From contig URUK01000011.1 of NCBI GenBank assembly GCA_900551055.1, positions 1 to 64,000 of the forward strand: a DNA stretch of 64,000 nt, in the 5' to 3' direction. Numbering within the stretch: position 1 is the stretch's first letter; the number at the start of each line of letters is the position of its first letter. Shown in pieces: positions 47,012 to 55,056 of this stretch. The DNA comes from an uncultured Prevotella sp. (GTDB lineage: Bacteria; Bacteroidota; Bacteroidia; Bacteroidales; Bacteroidaceae). Both the position numbers and the translations under genes were made by a program. Under the pieces are notes generated by a model. It was not told where the DNA came from, made no database searches, and saw only the letters and a list, made by a program, of their open reading frames with translations.

Positions 47012-48025
47012 TCAAATGATATTTACTTCAGGAGTTATCTCTATGCCAAATTTATCCTTGACATCGTCCTTTACGGCATCACACAATCTCAACACTTCCT
47101 CGCCACTGGCTCCGCCGTGATTTACAAGAACCAAAGCCTGCCGCAAATGGACACCGGCCCTGCCCATTGACCTGCCTTTCCAGCCACATTGCTCTATGAG
47201 CCAGCCTGCCGGTATTTTTTCATGTTCCTCATCGACAGGATAATGGGGAACATCACCAAACCTTTCTATCAACTGCAAGTATTTTTCCTTGCTCACAACA
47301 GGGTTTGTAAAAAAGCTGCCGGCATTTCCTTCCACTGCCGGGTCTGGCAGTTTTGCCTTGCGTATTCCTATTATGACATCCCTCAACTGTGCCACTGTCG
47401 GCGAACTTATACCTCTTGCCTCCAGTTCGGCACGTATGTTTCCATAACAAAGATGCGGCACAAAAATGTCCGATAATTTATATGTGACGTATGTTATCAT
47501 ATAACGGTTGCGCCATTCGCCCTTGAACTTGCTCCATCTGTAAGAATATCCGCATTCATCGTTTGAAAACACGCAAAGCCCGCCGTTTTCCATGTCTACG
47601 GCCTCAATCTTGTCTATCAAGTCCTTGGCCTCAACACCATACGCCCCGATGTTCTGTACCGCCGTAGCGCCTACTTCTCCCGGAATAAGTGAAAGGTTCT
47701 CCGCGCCGTACATGCCATTATCCACACACAGCCTTACAATGTCGTCCCATACTTCTCCGCTGCCGCAACGTAAATACACACTGCCGTCCATACGCATGGC
47801 ATGACGTCCCTTTATGGCTGAATGCAACACCGTTCCGTCATAATCCTTGGTGAAAAGAACATTGCTGCCGCCGCCCAAAAACAACAGAGGGTGGTCGGAG
47901 TCGGTAAGCGAAGACGCCACCTGCCGTAGTTCTTCAACATCTGAAAACTCTATGAAACGGCGGCACTTCACGTCCATTCCGAACGTATTGTGCCCTTTCA
48001 AGCTATAGTCATGCAAATCTTTCAT
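47012..48025 (-). CDS. murB: UDP-N-acetylenolpyruvoylglucosamine reductase
   Basis: FAD enzyme making UDP-MurNAc for peptidoglycan. The 337 residues start MKDLHDYSLKGHNTFG (the family-typical NTF motif). They contain FLGGGSNVLFTKDYDG (FAD binding), GAENLSLIPGEVGATAVQNI and GSFFTNPVV with the catalytic Ser. The closing EQCGWKGRSMGRAGVH identifies the longer type I enzyme. A start 23 codons upstream is in frame but unneeded. Located between a lipoprotein gene and the metallo-hydrolase gene in one run. Confidence 0.96.
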   Translation of the reverse strand: MKDLHDYSLKGHNTFGMDVKCRRFIEFSDVEELRQVASSLTDSDHPLLFLGGGSNVLFTKDYDGTVLHSAIKGRHAMRMDGSVYLRCGSGEVWDDIVRLCVDNGMYGAENLSLIPGEVGATAVQNIGAYGVEAKDLIDKIEAVDMENGGLCVFSNDECGYSYRWSKFKGEWRNRYMITYVTYKLSDIFVPHLCYGNIRAELEARGISSPTVAQLRDVIIGIRKAKLPDPAVEGNAGSFFTNPVVSKEKYLQLIERFGDVPHYPVDEEHEKIPAGWLIEQCGWKGRSMGRAGVHLRQALVLVNHGGASGEEVLRLCDAVKDDVKDKFGIEITPEVNII

Positions 48026-48066
48026 ACCAAAGTTTTGACTGAATGAAAATCCGAAGGCCGGTTGCC

Positions 48067-48915
48067 TTACTCCGACAGGCTTACCAATTTCCACTCTCCG
48101 TCGATACGCTTGAACGTCAAACGCATCTCCATTCCATTGGCAATGCCACGCATCACGAATATCTTTTGAGTGCCCTCGGAGTATTTCTGGCCATACATTA
48201 TATTATATATGGCTCCCGAAGGCAGTTCCGGAGCAAAGGCCGGCCATGTTTCAGGAGCTATCTCTCCCGTCATCGTACTGAAATCATCGTCGGGATCCGG
48301 CCCGGTGAACTCTACCGGATTGTTAAGACTTTCCAGTTGGAACTCAGAATCTGTGGCGAAACGCTGGTAAAACGCAAGAAACGAGGCATTGGTGTTGTTC
48401 ACCATGTCATTTGTCCTGACTGAGGTCAGCATCCAACGGCCTCCTACCCTGTCGAACATGTATTTTTCAACTTTCTCTTCTACAAGGTTTACCTTTTCTA
48501 TGACAACATTGTTTATCGAAGTGTCTTTCACCACGTCCATCTGCTTCTCGTTGTCGAATATCAGCGTGTAATAGCCCTGCTCCATAAAGAAAGGCTCCAT
48601 TTTCCATTGTGCCCTTTTAACATAGGTCACGCTTTCCCCGTCAACCACCTTCAGCGGAAACTTTATCCTGCTGAACTGCAACTTGCTGTTGGCGGCAAAG
48701 TTGAATATGAAATCGTCAAACAGTTCGTCGGCGGCCTTCGGCATCGGCTGTTTCGAGATTATTTCCACTATGGTGTCAATAGCGGCGGTATCTACGGTAA
48801 GCGTCGTGTCTACGGCCGTAGAGTCTGCCGCCTCCGGCTTCCTGTCGGAGCAGCCTGTCCACACCATCAACATTGACAGGCACACAGCAAAGAGCAATAA
48901 AAGACCCTTTCTCAT
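48067..48915 (-). CDS. DUF4348-like lipoprotein
   Basis: 282 residues from MRKGLLLLFA; lipobox MVWTGC gives Cys22. A Thr/Asp-rich spacer (STAVDTTLTVDTAAIDTIVE) leads to a conserved domain (FDDFIFNFAANSKLQFSRIK, DRVGGRWMLTSVRTNDM, FYQRFATDSEFQLESL). I associate this layout with DUF4348, a Bacteroidetes family of unknown function. A minus-strand TACTTTTG box lies at 49067-49074. First gene of a lipoprotein-murB-metallo-hydrolase run. Confidence 0.8.
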   Translation of the reverse strand: MRKGLLLLFAVCLSMLMVWTGCSDRKPEAADSTAVDTTLTVDTAAIDTIVEIISKQPMPKAADELFDDFIFNFAANSKLQFSRIKFPLKVVDGESVTYVKRAQWKMEPFFMEQGYYTLIFDNEKQMDVVKDTSINNVVIEKVNLVEEKVEKYMFDRVGGRWMLTSVRTNDMVNNTNASFLAFYQRFATDSEFQLESLNNPVEFTGPDPDDDFSTMTGEIAPETWPAFAPELPSGAIYNIMYGQKYSEGTQKIFVMRGIANGMEMRLTFKRIDGEWKLVSLSE

Positions 48916-49117
48916 AATTTCCTTAACTATTTCAGCGGATGCGTGAAAACCGGCGCATGGTTTATACGGCCTAAAGCGATACGGCATTTACCGCCGGAAC
49001 AACACTGCGTTGTTGCGCCTTCAGCACCGCTTTACACGCGTCTGTAACAGTCTCTCAAAATTTGCGCAAAAGTACAACTTTATTTTGGTTTATGGCATAT
49101 ATTCAAGCTAAAAATAT

Positions 49118-49125
49118 TACCTTTG
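49118..49125 (+). promoter_or_regulatory. Probable -7 box of pheS
   Basis: TACCTTTG lies 37 bases before the pheS ATG; no good -33 partner is seen. Confidence 0.5.
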
Positions 49126-49162
49126 CATCAAGATTTTAATACGCATCAAAATTATCTTCAAA

Positions 49163-50200
49163 ATGATACTCGACAAAATAGCGAAACTGCTTGAAGAAGT
49201 AAAAGGACTTAATGCTTCAACGCCTGAAGAAATAGAAGCTTTAAGACTTAAATACCTAAGTAAGAAAGGCGAAATCAACACTCTTATGGCCGACTTCCGC
49301 AATGTTCCGGCGGAACAGAAAAAGGAAGTCGGAATAAAAATCAACGAGTTGAAACAAACCGCGCTCGAACGCATCAACTCGCTGCGCGAACAATGCGAGG
49401 CCGAAGACAACAGGAACGAAGACACTGACCTTACACGCACGCCTTATCCCATTAGGTTCGGCACGCGGCATCCGCTTACAATAGTAAAGAACGAGATAAT
49501 CGACATCTTCTCGCGCATGGGATTTACGCTTGCCGACGGCCCTGAAGTCGAGGACGACCTCCACGTATTCACAAAGATGAACTTCGCCGCAGACCATCCG
49601 GCACGCGACATGCAGGACACATTCTTCGTTGAGACCAACCCCAACGACGTTACCAAGAACATCATCCTGCGCAGCCACACAAGCTCCGTTCAGGCACGTG
49701 TCATGGAGACGACGCAGCCTCCTATCCGCGTAATCTGCCCAGGACGTGTCTACCGCAACGAAGCCATCACGGCGCGCGCGCACTGCTTCTTCCACCAAAT
49801 AGAAGGACTTTATATCGACAAAAACGTATCGTTCACCGACTTGAAGCAGGTCCTTCTTACTTTCGCACGCGAACTTTTTGGGGCAGACACAAAAATCCGC
49901 CTGCGTCCGAGCTACTTCCCGTTCACCGAACCAAGTGCGGAGATGGACATTTCGTGCCACATCTGCGGGGGCAAGGGCTGCGGTTTCTGCAAGCATACGG
50001 GGTGGGTTGAAATCCTTGGATGCGGCATGGTTGACCCCAACGTGCTCGAGCTCTGCGGCATAGACAGCAATGTTTACAGCGGTTACGCTTTCGGTCTCGG
50101 TGTCGAACGCGTCACAAACCTGAAATACCAGGTGTCCGACCTGCGGCTGTTCTCCGAGAACGACGTCCGCTTCCTGCACGAATTTGACTCGGCAAATTAA
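49163..50200 (+). CDS. pheS: Phenylalanyl-tRNA synthetase alpha subunit
   Basis: Catalytic subunit that charges tRNA-Phe with PheT. The 345 residues have an N-terminal coiled coil (LLEEVKGLNASTPEEIEALR, YLSKKGEINTL), HPLTIVKNEIIDIF, the class II core (LRSHTSSVQARVM, CPGRVYRNEAITARAHCFFH) and the terminal GLGVERVTNLKYQVSDLRL. No pheT follows; it must be elsewhere. A downstream inverted repeat separates it from the MFS gene. Confidence 0.98.
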   Translation: MILDKIAKLLEEVKGLNASTPEEIEALRLKYLSKKGEINTLMADFRNVPAEQKKEVGIKINELKQTALERINSLREQCEAEDNRNEDTDLTRTPYPIRFGTRHPLTIVKNEIIDIFSRMGFTLADGPEVEDDLHVFTKMNFAADHPARDMQDTFFVETNPNDVTKNIILRSHTSSVQARVMETTQPPIRVICPGRVYRNEAITARAHCFFHQIEGLYIDKNVSFTDLKQVLLTFARELFGADTKIRLRPSYFPFTEPSAEMDISCHICGGKGCGFCKHTGWVEILGCGMVDPNVLELCGIDSNVYSGYAFGLGVERVTNLKYQVSDLRLFSENDVRFLHEFDSAN

Positions 50201-50220
50201 TTCTTCAGGAAACAAGGGAC

Positions 50221-50304
50221 AAGGAGAGAAGGAACAAGTAGAGGCCAATTGCCGCATGCAGGCATGCAATGAAACAAGAACATCTACTTGCTCCTTCTCT
50301 CCTT
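50221..50304. repeat. Long inverted repeat between pheS and the MFS gene
   Basis: The purine-rich arm AAGGAGAGAAGGA-CAAGTAG (50221-50241) pairs with its complement at 50284-50304 over 21 positions with one mismatch. The loop has a nested GCATGC-based hairpin. It lies between same-strand genes, like the repeat at 21221. Confidence 0.75.
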
Positions 50305-50330
50305 ACTATTTCAAAGCAAAAGGCAAACAC

Positions 50331-51557
50331 ATGAAAGAGCGTCTTTTCACACGCAGTTACATTTTCATCCTCGCGGCAAACTTCCTCCTTTATTTCGGCT
50401 TCTGGATACTCATACCCGTCCTGCCGTTCTATCTCCGCGAGACTTTTCACTGCCCTGCCGCAATACTCGGCGCCATACTTAGCTGCTACACGGTGAGCGG
50501 ACTGTGCGTGCGTCCGTTTTCAGGCTATCTCATGGACAAGTTCCCACGCAAGCCCATATACATACTTTGCTATTTCGCATGCACGGCAATCTTCCTCGGT
50601 TATATCGCTGCCGGAGTGCTTACATGGTTCATTGTGCTGCGCGCGCTCCACGGCATAGCGTTCAGCAGCGTGAGCGTAGGCGGCAACACGCTGTGCGTTG
50701 ACATCACCCCGAGCAGCCGCAGGGGTGAGGCGCTGGGCTATTACGGACTGATGAACAACACGGCGATGGCCCTCGGCCCAATGACAGGACTTTTCATGCA
50801 CGACAACGTCAGCTATAACGGGATATTCCTTACGGGCATGGCTTTCAGTACGGTGGGCTTGCTGTTCGCCATGTGCATAAAGGCACGCACGCCTGAATCA
50901 ATCAAAGCGCGGCAGGCAGGCGCTGCTCCGGCCGCCACTAACCGCAAACTGTCGCTCGACCGCTTCTTCCTTGTCAAGGGGATACCCGTCAGCATTTCCT
51001 TGCTTATGCTCTCCATTCCTTACGGGGCGACGACAAACTTCGTGGCAATGTACGCACGCGAAATCCACCTCGACGTTCCGTCGGGATTTTTCTTCACGCT
51101 AATGGCCGCAGGCATGGGTGCCTCACGCCTTGTAGCCGGCAAAAAGGTTGACCAGGGATACATCACACAGTGCATCCACATCGGCCTTTACCCTGTCGTG
51201 CTGGCGTTCTTCATACTTAGCATGTGCCGCTTCGCCGCACCTTTCTCCACAGGCATTGCCGAAGCAATGTTCTTCTCCGTCCCCGTGCTGCTCGGCATCG
51301 GCTTCGGCGTTATATTCCCGGCCATGAACACTCTCTACATCAACCTTGCGCCCAACAACCAGCGCGCCACAGCCACCAGCACTTACCTGACGGCCTGGGA
51401 CGTCGGCATTGGCATTGGCATAGCGACAAGCGGCATCATAGCGCACTACTTCACATTCTACATGGTTTACCTCATCGGCTCCGCACTCTGCCTTGTCTCA
51501 ATGCTTTATTTCAACATGAAAGTGACGCCGCATTACAACCGCAACAAGCTCAGGTAA
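50331..51557 (+). CDS. MFS transporter
   Basis: 408 residues from MKERLFTRSYIF with about 12 transmembrane helices (for example FILAANFLLYFGFWILIPVL and LTGMAFSTVGLLFAMCI). Between helices 2 and 3 is the MFS loop GYLMDKFPRKPIY; a proline-containing helix 5 (MALGPMTGLFM) suggests the drug-exporter branch. Substrate unknown. A frame opening 49 codons earlier crosses the inverted repeat and is rejected. Confidence 0.9.
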   Translation: MKERLFTRSYIFILAANFLLYFGFWILIPVLPFYLRETFHCPAAILGAILSCYTVSGLCVRPFSGYLMDKFPRKPIYILCYFACTAIFLGYIAAGVLTWFIVLRALHGIAFSSVSVGGNTLCVDITPSSRRGEALGYYGLMNNTAMALGPMTGLFMHDNVSYNGIFLTGMAFSTVGLLFAMCIKARTPESIKARQAGAAPAATNRKLSLDRFFLVKGIPVSISLLMLSIPYGATTNFVAMYAREIHLDVPSGFFFTLMAAGMGASRLVAGKKVDQGYITQCIHIGLYPVVLAFFILSMCRFAAPFSTGIAEAMFFSVPVLLGIGFGVIFPAMNTLYINLAPNNQRATATSTYLTAWDVGIGIGIATSGIIAHYFTFYMVYLIGSALCLVSMLYFNMKVTPHYNRNKLR

Positions 51558-51619
51558 ATGGTACTGAAAGTTACGGCTACAGGTTAAAGTATCAACAACT
51601 TCACTTACTGCTAAAATAA

Positions 51620-51735
51620 AACGTGGCTTTTTGCAGTCCAAAAGGCCACGTTTTACCTTCTAAAAGGCCACGTTTCGCAATGCAAAACGTGGCCTTTTGC
51701 AACGCATTGGCTTACAGCACGTTACCCCACACTAC
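51620..51735. repeat. Palindromic-unit array (copy 6) with conserved tail
   Basis: ACGTGGCTTTTTGC, CAAAAGGCCACGTTTTACC, TAAAAGGCCACGTTTCGC and CAAAACGTGGCCTTTTGC are all variants carrying the same CACG/CGTG triplet, so the whole array changed together. The tail GCATTGGCTTACAGCACGTT follows. The array occupies the start of the 540-base gap after the MFS gene; 51736-51900 is otherwise empty. Confidence 0.82.
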
Positions 51736-51906
51736 GGCAAGCCGCGCCCAAACTGGCACAAACCGCACTGACGGCGGCCGCCTTGGCGGCTGGCAACAAC
51801 GCAGAAACTCATTACCGGAACAAGCAAATATTGTGACGGAAAAACATCAAACAGAGTGACTTTTAATGCGAGTAAATGTTAAATATTAGTTTTTTAGCAT
51901 TTAAAA

Positions 51907-51938
51907 TTTGCATTTTACGCAATAAAACTATATATTTG
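51907..51938 (+). promoter_or_regulatory. Promoter of a short RNA
   Basis: TTTG (51907-51910), a 20-base spacer and TATATTTG (51931-51938) match the consensus exactly. Confidence 0.7.
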
Positions 51939-51944
51939 CGACAT

Positions 51945-52016
51945 CTTATTTATGATTTCGAAGATTTTAACGAAATCGTCAGAGGTTGGCTGCATCCTGC
52001 GCCAACCTCTTTTTAT
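51945..52016 (+). ncRNA. Short two-hairpin orphan RNA
   Basis: Downstream of the consensus promoter, hairpin 1 is GATTTCG/CGAAATC (51954-51960 with 51971-51977). Hairpin 2 is AGAGGTTGGC/GCCAACCTCT (51981-52010), followed directly by TTTTTATATAA, a textbook terminator. The body is about 70 bases with no meaningful frame. The next gene has its own promoter at 52042-52073, so this is an independent unit rather than a leader. Function unknown; a trans-acting small RNA is plausible. Confidence 0.6.
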
Positions 52017-52041
52017 ATAACCTGCTTTTTCGTCCGCATTG

Positions 52042-52073
52042 TTTGGACATTTGACCGGATTTGCCTATTTTTG
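52042..52073 (+). promoter_or_regulatory. Promoter of the DUF6359-like lipoprotein gene
   Basis: TTTG (52042-52045), a 20-base spacer and TATTTTTG (52066-52073) match the consensus; the ATG is 24 bases downstream. Confidence 0.75.
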
Positions 52074-52096
52074 CGACAAACAATACTACTTTCACC

Positions 52097-52615
52097 ATGA
52101 AAACGCTTAAACTACTTGCCGTTATCCTGTCGGCCGCCATCTGCTTGGGGGCGTGCGAAAAGGCCGAACTGGAAAAAGAAAAAGGACACGAAGAACAGCC
52201 TTCCGGCGACGGAGGAGGATGGATTGAGGAAGTGGGCGACGGCAGCGACGACGGCTTTGACACAGGCAGCGTGGTTGATGTCGCCACGTTCCGCAGCAAC
52301 AGCATAGGCCGGCAGGTGTGGCTTAAAGGCTACATTGTCGGCGCGGCGACGGGCGCCAACAACAAGACAAAATACGAGTTCGGCCCTACATTCACCCTAC
52401 ACACGGCCATCCTGCTGGCCGACGACCCGGCGGAGACCAACCCCGGCAAGGTTGTCCCCATACGATTGCAGCAACAAAAGTACCGGGCCATGCTCAATTT
52501 GGAAGACAACCCCGGCAACAAAGGCCGATACGTAGCCATATTCGGCTTACAGGAGACCTACCTCGGCATGCCTGGGATAAAGGACATCGACGCGTTGGAA
52601 CTTGACCCCGACTGA
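52097..52615 (+). CDS. OB-fold-like lipoprotein (DUF6359-like)
   Basis: 172 residues from MKTLKLLAVI; lipobox CLGAC gives Cys20. A Glu/Lys then Gly/Asp-rich spacer leads to a domain starting DVATFRSNSIGRQVWLKGYI, with ILLADDPAETNPGKVVPIRL and NKGRYVAIFGLQETYLGMPG. This pattern matches the DUF6359/OB-like nucleic-acid-binding fold found in many Bacteroidetes surface proteins, by recognition only. Single gene with its own promoter. Confidence 0.75.
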   Translation: MKTLKLLAVILSAAICLGACEKAELEKEKGHEEQPSGDGGGWIEEVGDGSDDGFDTGSVVDVATFRSNSIGRQVWLKGYIVGAATGANNKTKYEFGPTFTLHTAILLADDPAETNPGKVVPIRLQQQKYRAMLNLEDNPGNKGRYVAIFGLQETYLGMPGIKDIDALELDPD

Positions 52616-52699
52616 ACAACAAAGCGGCGTCTGAACGCGAACGCAATTCTGAATTTTGTTAAATTTTGACAGCACGCAGTGCATTTTCATTAAATAATT

Positions 52700-52730
52700 T
52701 TTGCCAAACAGACCAATATCCTTATCTTTG
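52700..52730 (+). promoter_or_regulatory. Promoter of the sigma-factor gene
   Basis: TTTG (52700-52703), a 19-base spacer and TATCTTTG (52723-52730) match the consensus. The start codon is about 237 bases downstream, so the transcript has a long leader; it contains several AGGAGTTAAAG words (52773-52830) but no gene I can support in the 350-base gap. Confidence 0.65.
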
Positions 52731-52966
52731 CATATATAAAACCGCATGAATGTCAGCAAAGCTCCAATTCATTAGGAGTTAAAGGAGTTAAAGTAGTTAA
52801 CGTTCGCTCCGCTCACTAAAGAGTTAAAGACAAATGCCTTGTAGGTTTATGCCTTATCAACGGCAGTAGGGCTGTTTGCAGATATTCATTAAAACTAATT
52901 AAAACAACATTTTACAAAACCCTTGCCTATCGGAACATCATTACTTCAAGAACAAAAAAAGTAATA

Positions 52967-53563
52967 ATGAAAAATCTTAACGCATTGACCGACGAGGAAC
53001 TCGCCTTGGCCTACATTGACGGAGACAACAGCGCCTTCGACGAGCTTTTGTCGCGCAACCAGGGCAAGCTGTTCTCATATATCCTGTTCGTGGTAAGGGA
53101 TGAAGACAAGGCCAACGACCTGTTCCAAGAAACTTTTGTGAAGGTCATAACCAAGCTTCATGAAAAGCGCTACGTTGACAGCGGCAAGTTCAGCGCATGG
53201 ATTATGCGCATTGCCCACAACGTGATGATGGACTGGTACAGGGAGCAACGCGCCCGCAACCTAATCGAACTGTCCGAGGAGAACAACCTGTCGAACCTGA
53301 GCAAGAACGACATCCTTGAAATAAACGTGGAGAACCGCTACGTCAACGACCAGATTATGACCGACGTAAAGAAGATGATGAACATGCTGCCGCCCACACA
53401 GCGCGAAGTGGTATTCATGCGTTTCTACCAAAACCTCTCGTTCAAGGAAATCGCCGAGCTTACCGGCGTGAGCATAAACACGTCGCTCGGACGCATGAGA
53501 TACGCCATTCTCAACCTGCGACGCATGACAAGGGAACACAACATAGCCCTGCAATTGGACTGA
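52967..53563 (+). CDS. Sigma-70-family (ECF-type) RNA polymerase sigma factor
   Basis: 198 residues. Region 2 (AFDELLSRNQGKLFSYILFV, DKANDLFQETFVKVITKL, FSAWIMRIAHNVMMDWYREQ) and region 4 (LPPTQREVVFMRFYQNLSFK, EIAELTGVSINTSLGRMRYA) are both intact. No anti-sigma gene or TonB/FecR-type partner is adjacent, so it resembles the stand-alone conserved ECF-type factors of Bacteroidetes. The long leader suggests post-transcriptional control. Confidence 0.93.
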   Translation: MKNLNALTDEELALAYIDGDNSAFDELLSRNQGKLFSYILFVVRDEDKANDLFQETFVKVITKLHEKRYVDSGKFSAWIMRIAHNVMMDWYREQRARNLIELSEENNLSNLSKNDILEINVENRYVNDQIMTDVKKMMNMLPPTQREVVFMRFYQNLSFKEIAELTGVSINTSLGRMRYAILNLRRMTREHNIALQLD

Positions 53564-53566
53564 TTT

Positions 53567-53658
53567 AATTAAGAATTAAGAGTTAAGAATTAAGAAAATA
53601 TGCCTTGTAACAATCAACAAGAGTATTTTTCTTAATTCTTAACTCTTAATTCTTAATT
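53567..53658. terminator. Long inverted repeat between convergent genes (bidirectional terminator-like)
   Basis: Arm 53567-53600, built from AATTAAGAATTAAGAG words, pairs with 53624-53658 over about 34 positions. The loop begins TGCCTTG, close to that of the repeat at 17912. Lies between the sigma-factor and rpe stop codons. Confidence 0.8.
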
Positions 53659-53661
53659 AGT

Positions 53662-54312
53662 TTACAGCATTTTCAGCTCCCTTATTTTGGCCTCCGGGTC
53701 GGCGGCTTTGAATATGTAGCTGCCGCTTACGAGCACGTCAACGCCAGCAGCGACGAGCCGGGGCGCGGTGTCGGCCTGCACTCCCCCGTCGACCTCTATC
53801 AGCGCACGGGAACCCGACCCGGCGATAAGTCCGCGCAGACGCTTCACCTTGTTTATAGTGTTCTCAATGAAGGCCTGCCCCCCGAAGCCGGGGTTGACGC
53901 TCATAAGCAGCACCATGTCAACGTCGGCAACAACGTCTTCAAGCATGCTTACGGGCGTAGACGGGTTGAGAGTAACCCCCGCCTTCATTCCTGCGGAGTG
54001 TATTTCGCGTATCGTGCGGTCGAGGTGCGTGCAAGCCTCGTAGTGCACGTTCATCATCATCGCGCCCGTCCTGGCGGTACGGGCGATGTAACGCTCCGGT
54101 TTCTCAATCATGAAATGCACGTCGAGCGGCTTCTTGCAGGCACGCGCCACAGCGTCTATGACGGGGAAGCCGAACGAGATGTTGGGCACGAACACACCGT
54201 CCATCACGTCAAGATGGAGCCAGTCTGCCTCGCTCCTGTTTATCATGTCGATGTCGCCTTGCAGGTTGAGAAAGTCGGCAGCCAGCAGCGAAGGTGATAC
54301 CATTGTAGCCAT
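53662..54312 (-). CDS. rpe: Ribulose-phosphate 3-epimerase
   Basis: Interconverts ribulose-5-phosphate and xylulose-5-phosphate. The 216 residues hold the TIM-barrel landmarks SLLAADFLNLQGDIDMI, LHLDVMDGVFVPNISFG (metal His/Asp), VNPGFGGQAFIENT and LIEVDGGVQADTAP, and end near VSGSYIF. Together with xylA and xylB it routes xylose carbon into the pentose phosphate pathway. A 41-residue gene lies 18 bases upstream on the same strand. Confidence 0.97.
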   Translation of the reverse strand: MATMVSPSLLAADFLNLQGDIDMINRSEADWLHLDVMDGVFVPNISFGFPVIDAVARACKKPLDVHFMIEKPERYIARTARTGAMMMNVHYEACTHLDRTIREIHSAGMKAGVTLNPSTPVSMLEDVVADVDMVLLMSVNPGFGGQAFIENTINKVKRLRGLIAGSGSRALIEVDGGVQADTAPRLVAAGVDVLVSGSYIFKAADPEAKIRELKML

Positions 54313-54330
54313 AACCTCTACTGTATTGCG

Positions 54331-54456
54331 TCAGTTAAGGCAGTAGGCCTCGACCTGCCCGTTAACCTTTATCACGCGGTATGTGTAGGCAATCTGCCTG
54401 ATTAAATTCAGCGTCTTGAACGACGGCGACTTCTCTTCTTGTGTAAAATACTTCAT
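54331..54456 (-). CDS. 41-residue conserved-looking small protein upstream of rpe
   Basis: The frame reads MKYFTQEEKSPSFKTLNLIR and then QIAYTYRVIKVNGQVEAYCLN before TGA; a second ATG two codons upstream (54462) is also possible. Codon choice is like neighbouring genes and the composition is protein-like (an amphipathic LNLIRQIAYTYRVI helix). It ends 18 bases before the rpe ATG, consistent with co-transcription. I do not recognise a function, though small Bacteroidales proteins ending in YCLN seem familiar. Confidence 0.55.
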   Translation of the reverse strand: MKYFTQEEKSPSFKTLNLIRQIAYTYRVIKVNGQVEAYCLN

Positions 54457-54597
54457 AGGCATGTAGTTTTGATTTGTGTCCCTTTATTTATGTAACGCCT
54501 GCAACAGTTTTTTATTACACATTCCGCAATGTTTTTTTGCCGCACTCCTACCGTGCAACGTCCCGCCCCACCTTCTTTTGCCGACAGGTCAGCCGTC

Positions 54598-54713
54598 GGC
54601 TGCGCAACCGACTGACTGTCAATGCGTTGCGAAAGGCCGCCTTTCGCATTGTAAAAGGTGGCCTTTCAGCGTGTAAAAGACGGCCTTTTGCATTGCAATT
54701 TGCCACCTTTTGA
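54598..54713. repeat. Palindromic-unit array (copy 7) with tail
   Basis: GCGAAAGGCCGCCTTTCGC, GTAAAAGGTGGCCTTTCAGC, GTAAAAGACGGCCTTTTGC and CAATTTGCCACCTTTTG are adjacent; on the minus strand a tail like GCATTGACAGTCAGTCGGTT follows. It lies in the 600-base divergent gap between the small-protein/rpe unit and the secreted-protein gene. The stretches 54463-54597 and 54714-54930 show no gene. Confidence 0.8.
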
Positions 54714-54934
54714 TTGAAGGTTGGAAACCAGCGGATTTGCAATCTGTTGCACAATCGCACGCCAGACTATAAATCCGACGATACGGCTTGGAGCACATGC
54801 CTGCATCAGCTGCATTAAAAAGACAAGCATGACACTTGCACTTATCGCCGCAATCACAACGATACGAAAGCAGAATTAACATTATTATAACAAAAAATTA
54901 TACCGTTTCTCTTGCTTATTTCAAATCAAAAGCA

Positions 54935-54942
54935 TAACTTTG
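54935..54942 (+). promoter_or_regulatory. Probable -7 box of the 55.06 kb gene
   Basis: TAACTTTG with a CTTG 20 bases upstream; the ATG lies 115 bases downstream, giving a moderately long leader. Confidence 0.5.
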
Positions 54943-55056
54943 CATCATAAAACAAACTGAAACTGCCTACTATACGCAGAACGGCAGGCCGTGAGGCATA
55001 GCTGAAAACATTTCAATTCAAAACAATATTATTACTAATTCTAAAACAAATTGATT

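Noticed and set aside
49256..50269. Minus-strand open frame of 337 codons
   Set aside because: Antisense to pheS, which has all class II synthetase motifs.
54548..54882. Overlapping small frames reading like FAMRKAAF or LLQCERRPFA
   Set aside because: These arise wherever the AAAAGrCGGCC repeat units are translated (also near 16.8, 38.5, 51.6 and 59.7 kb); they are repeat translations, not genes.
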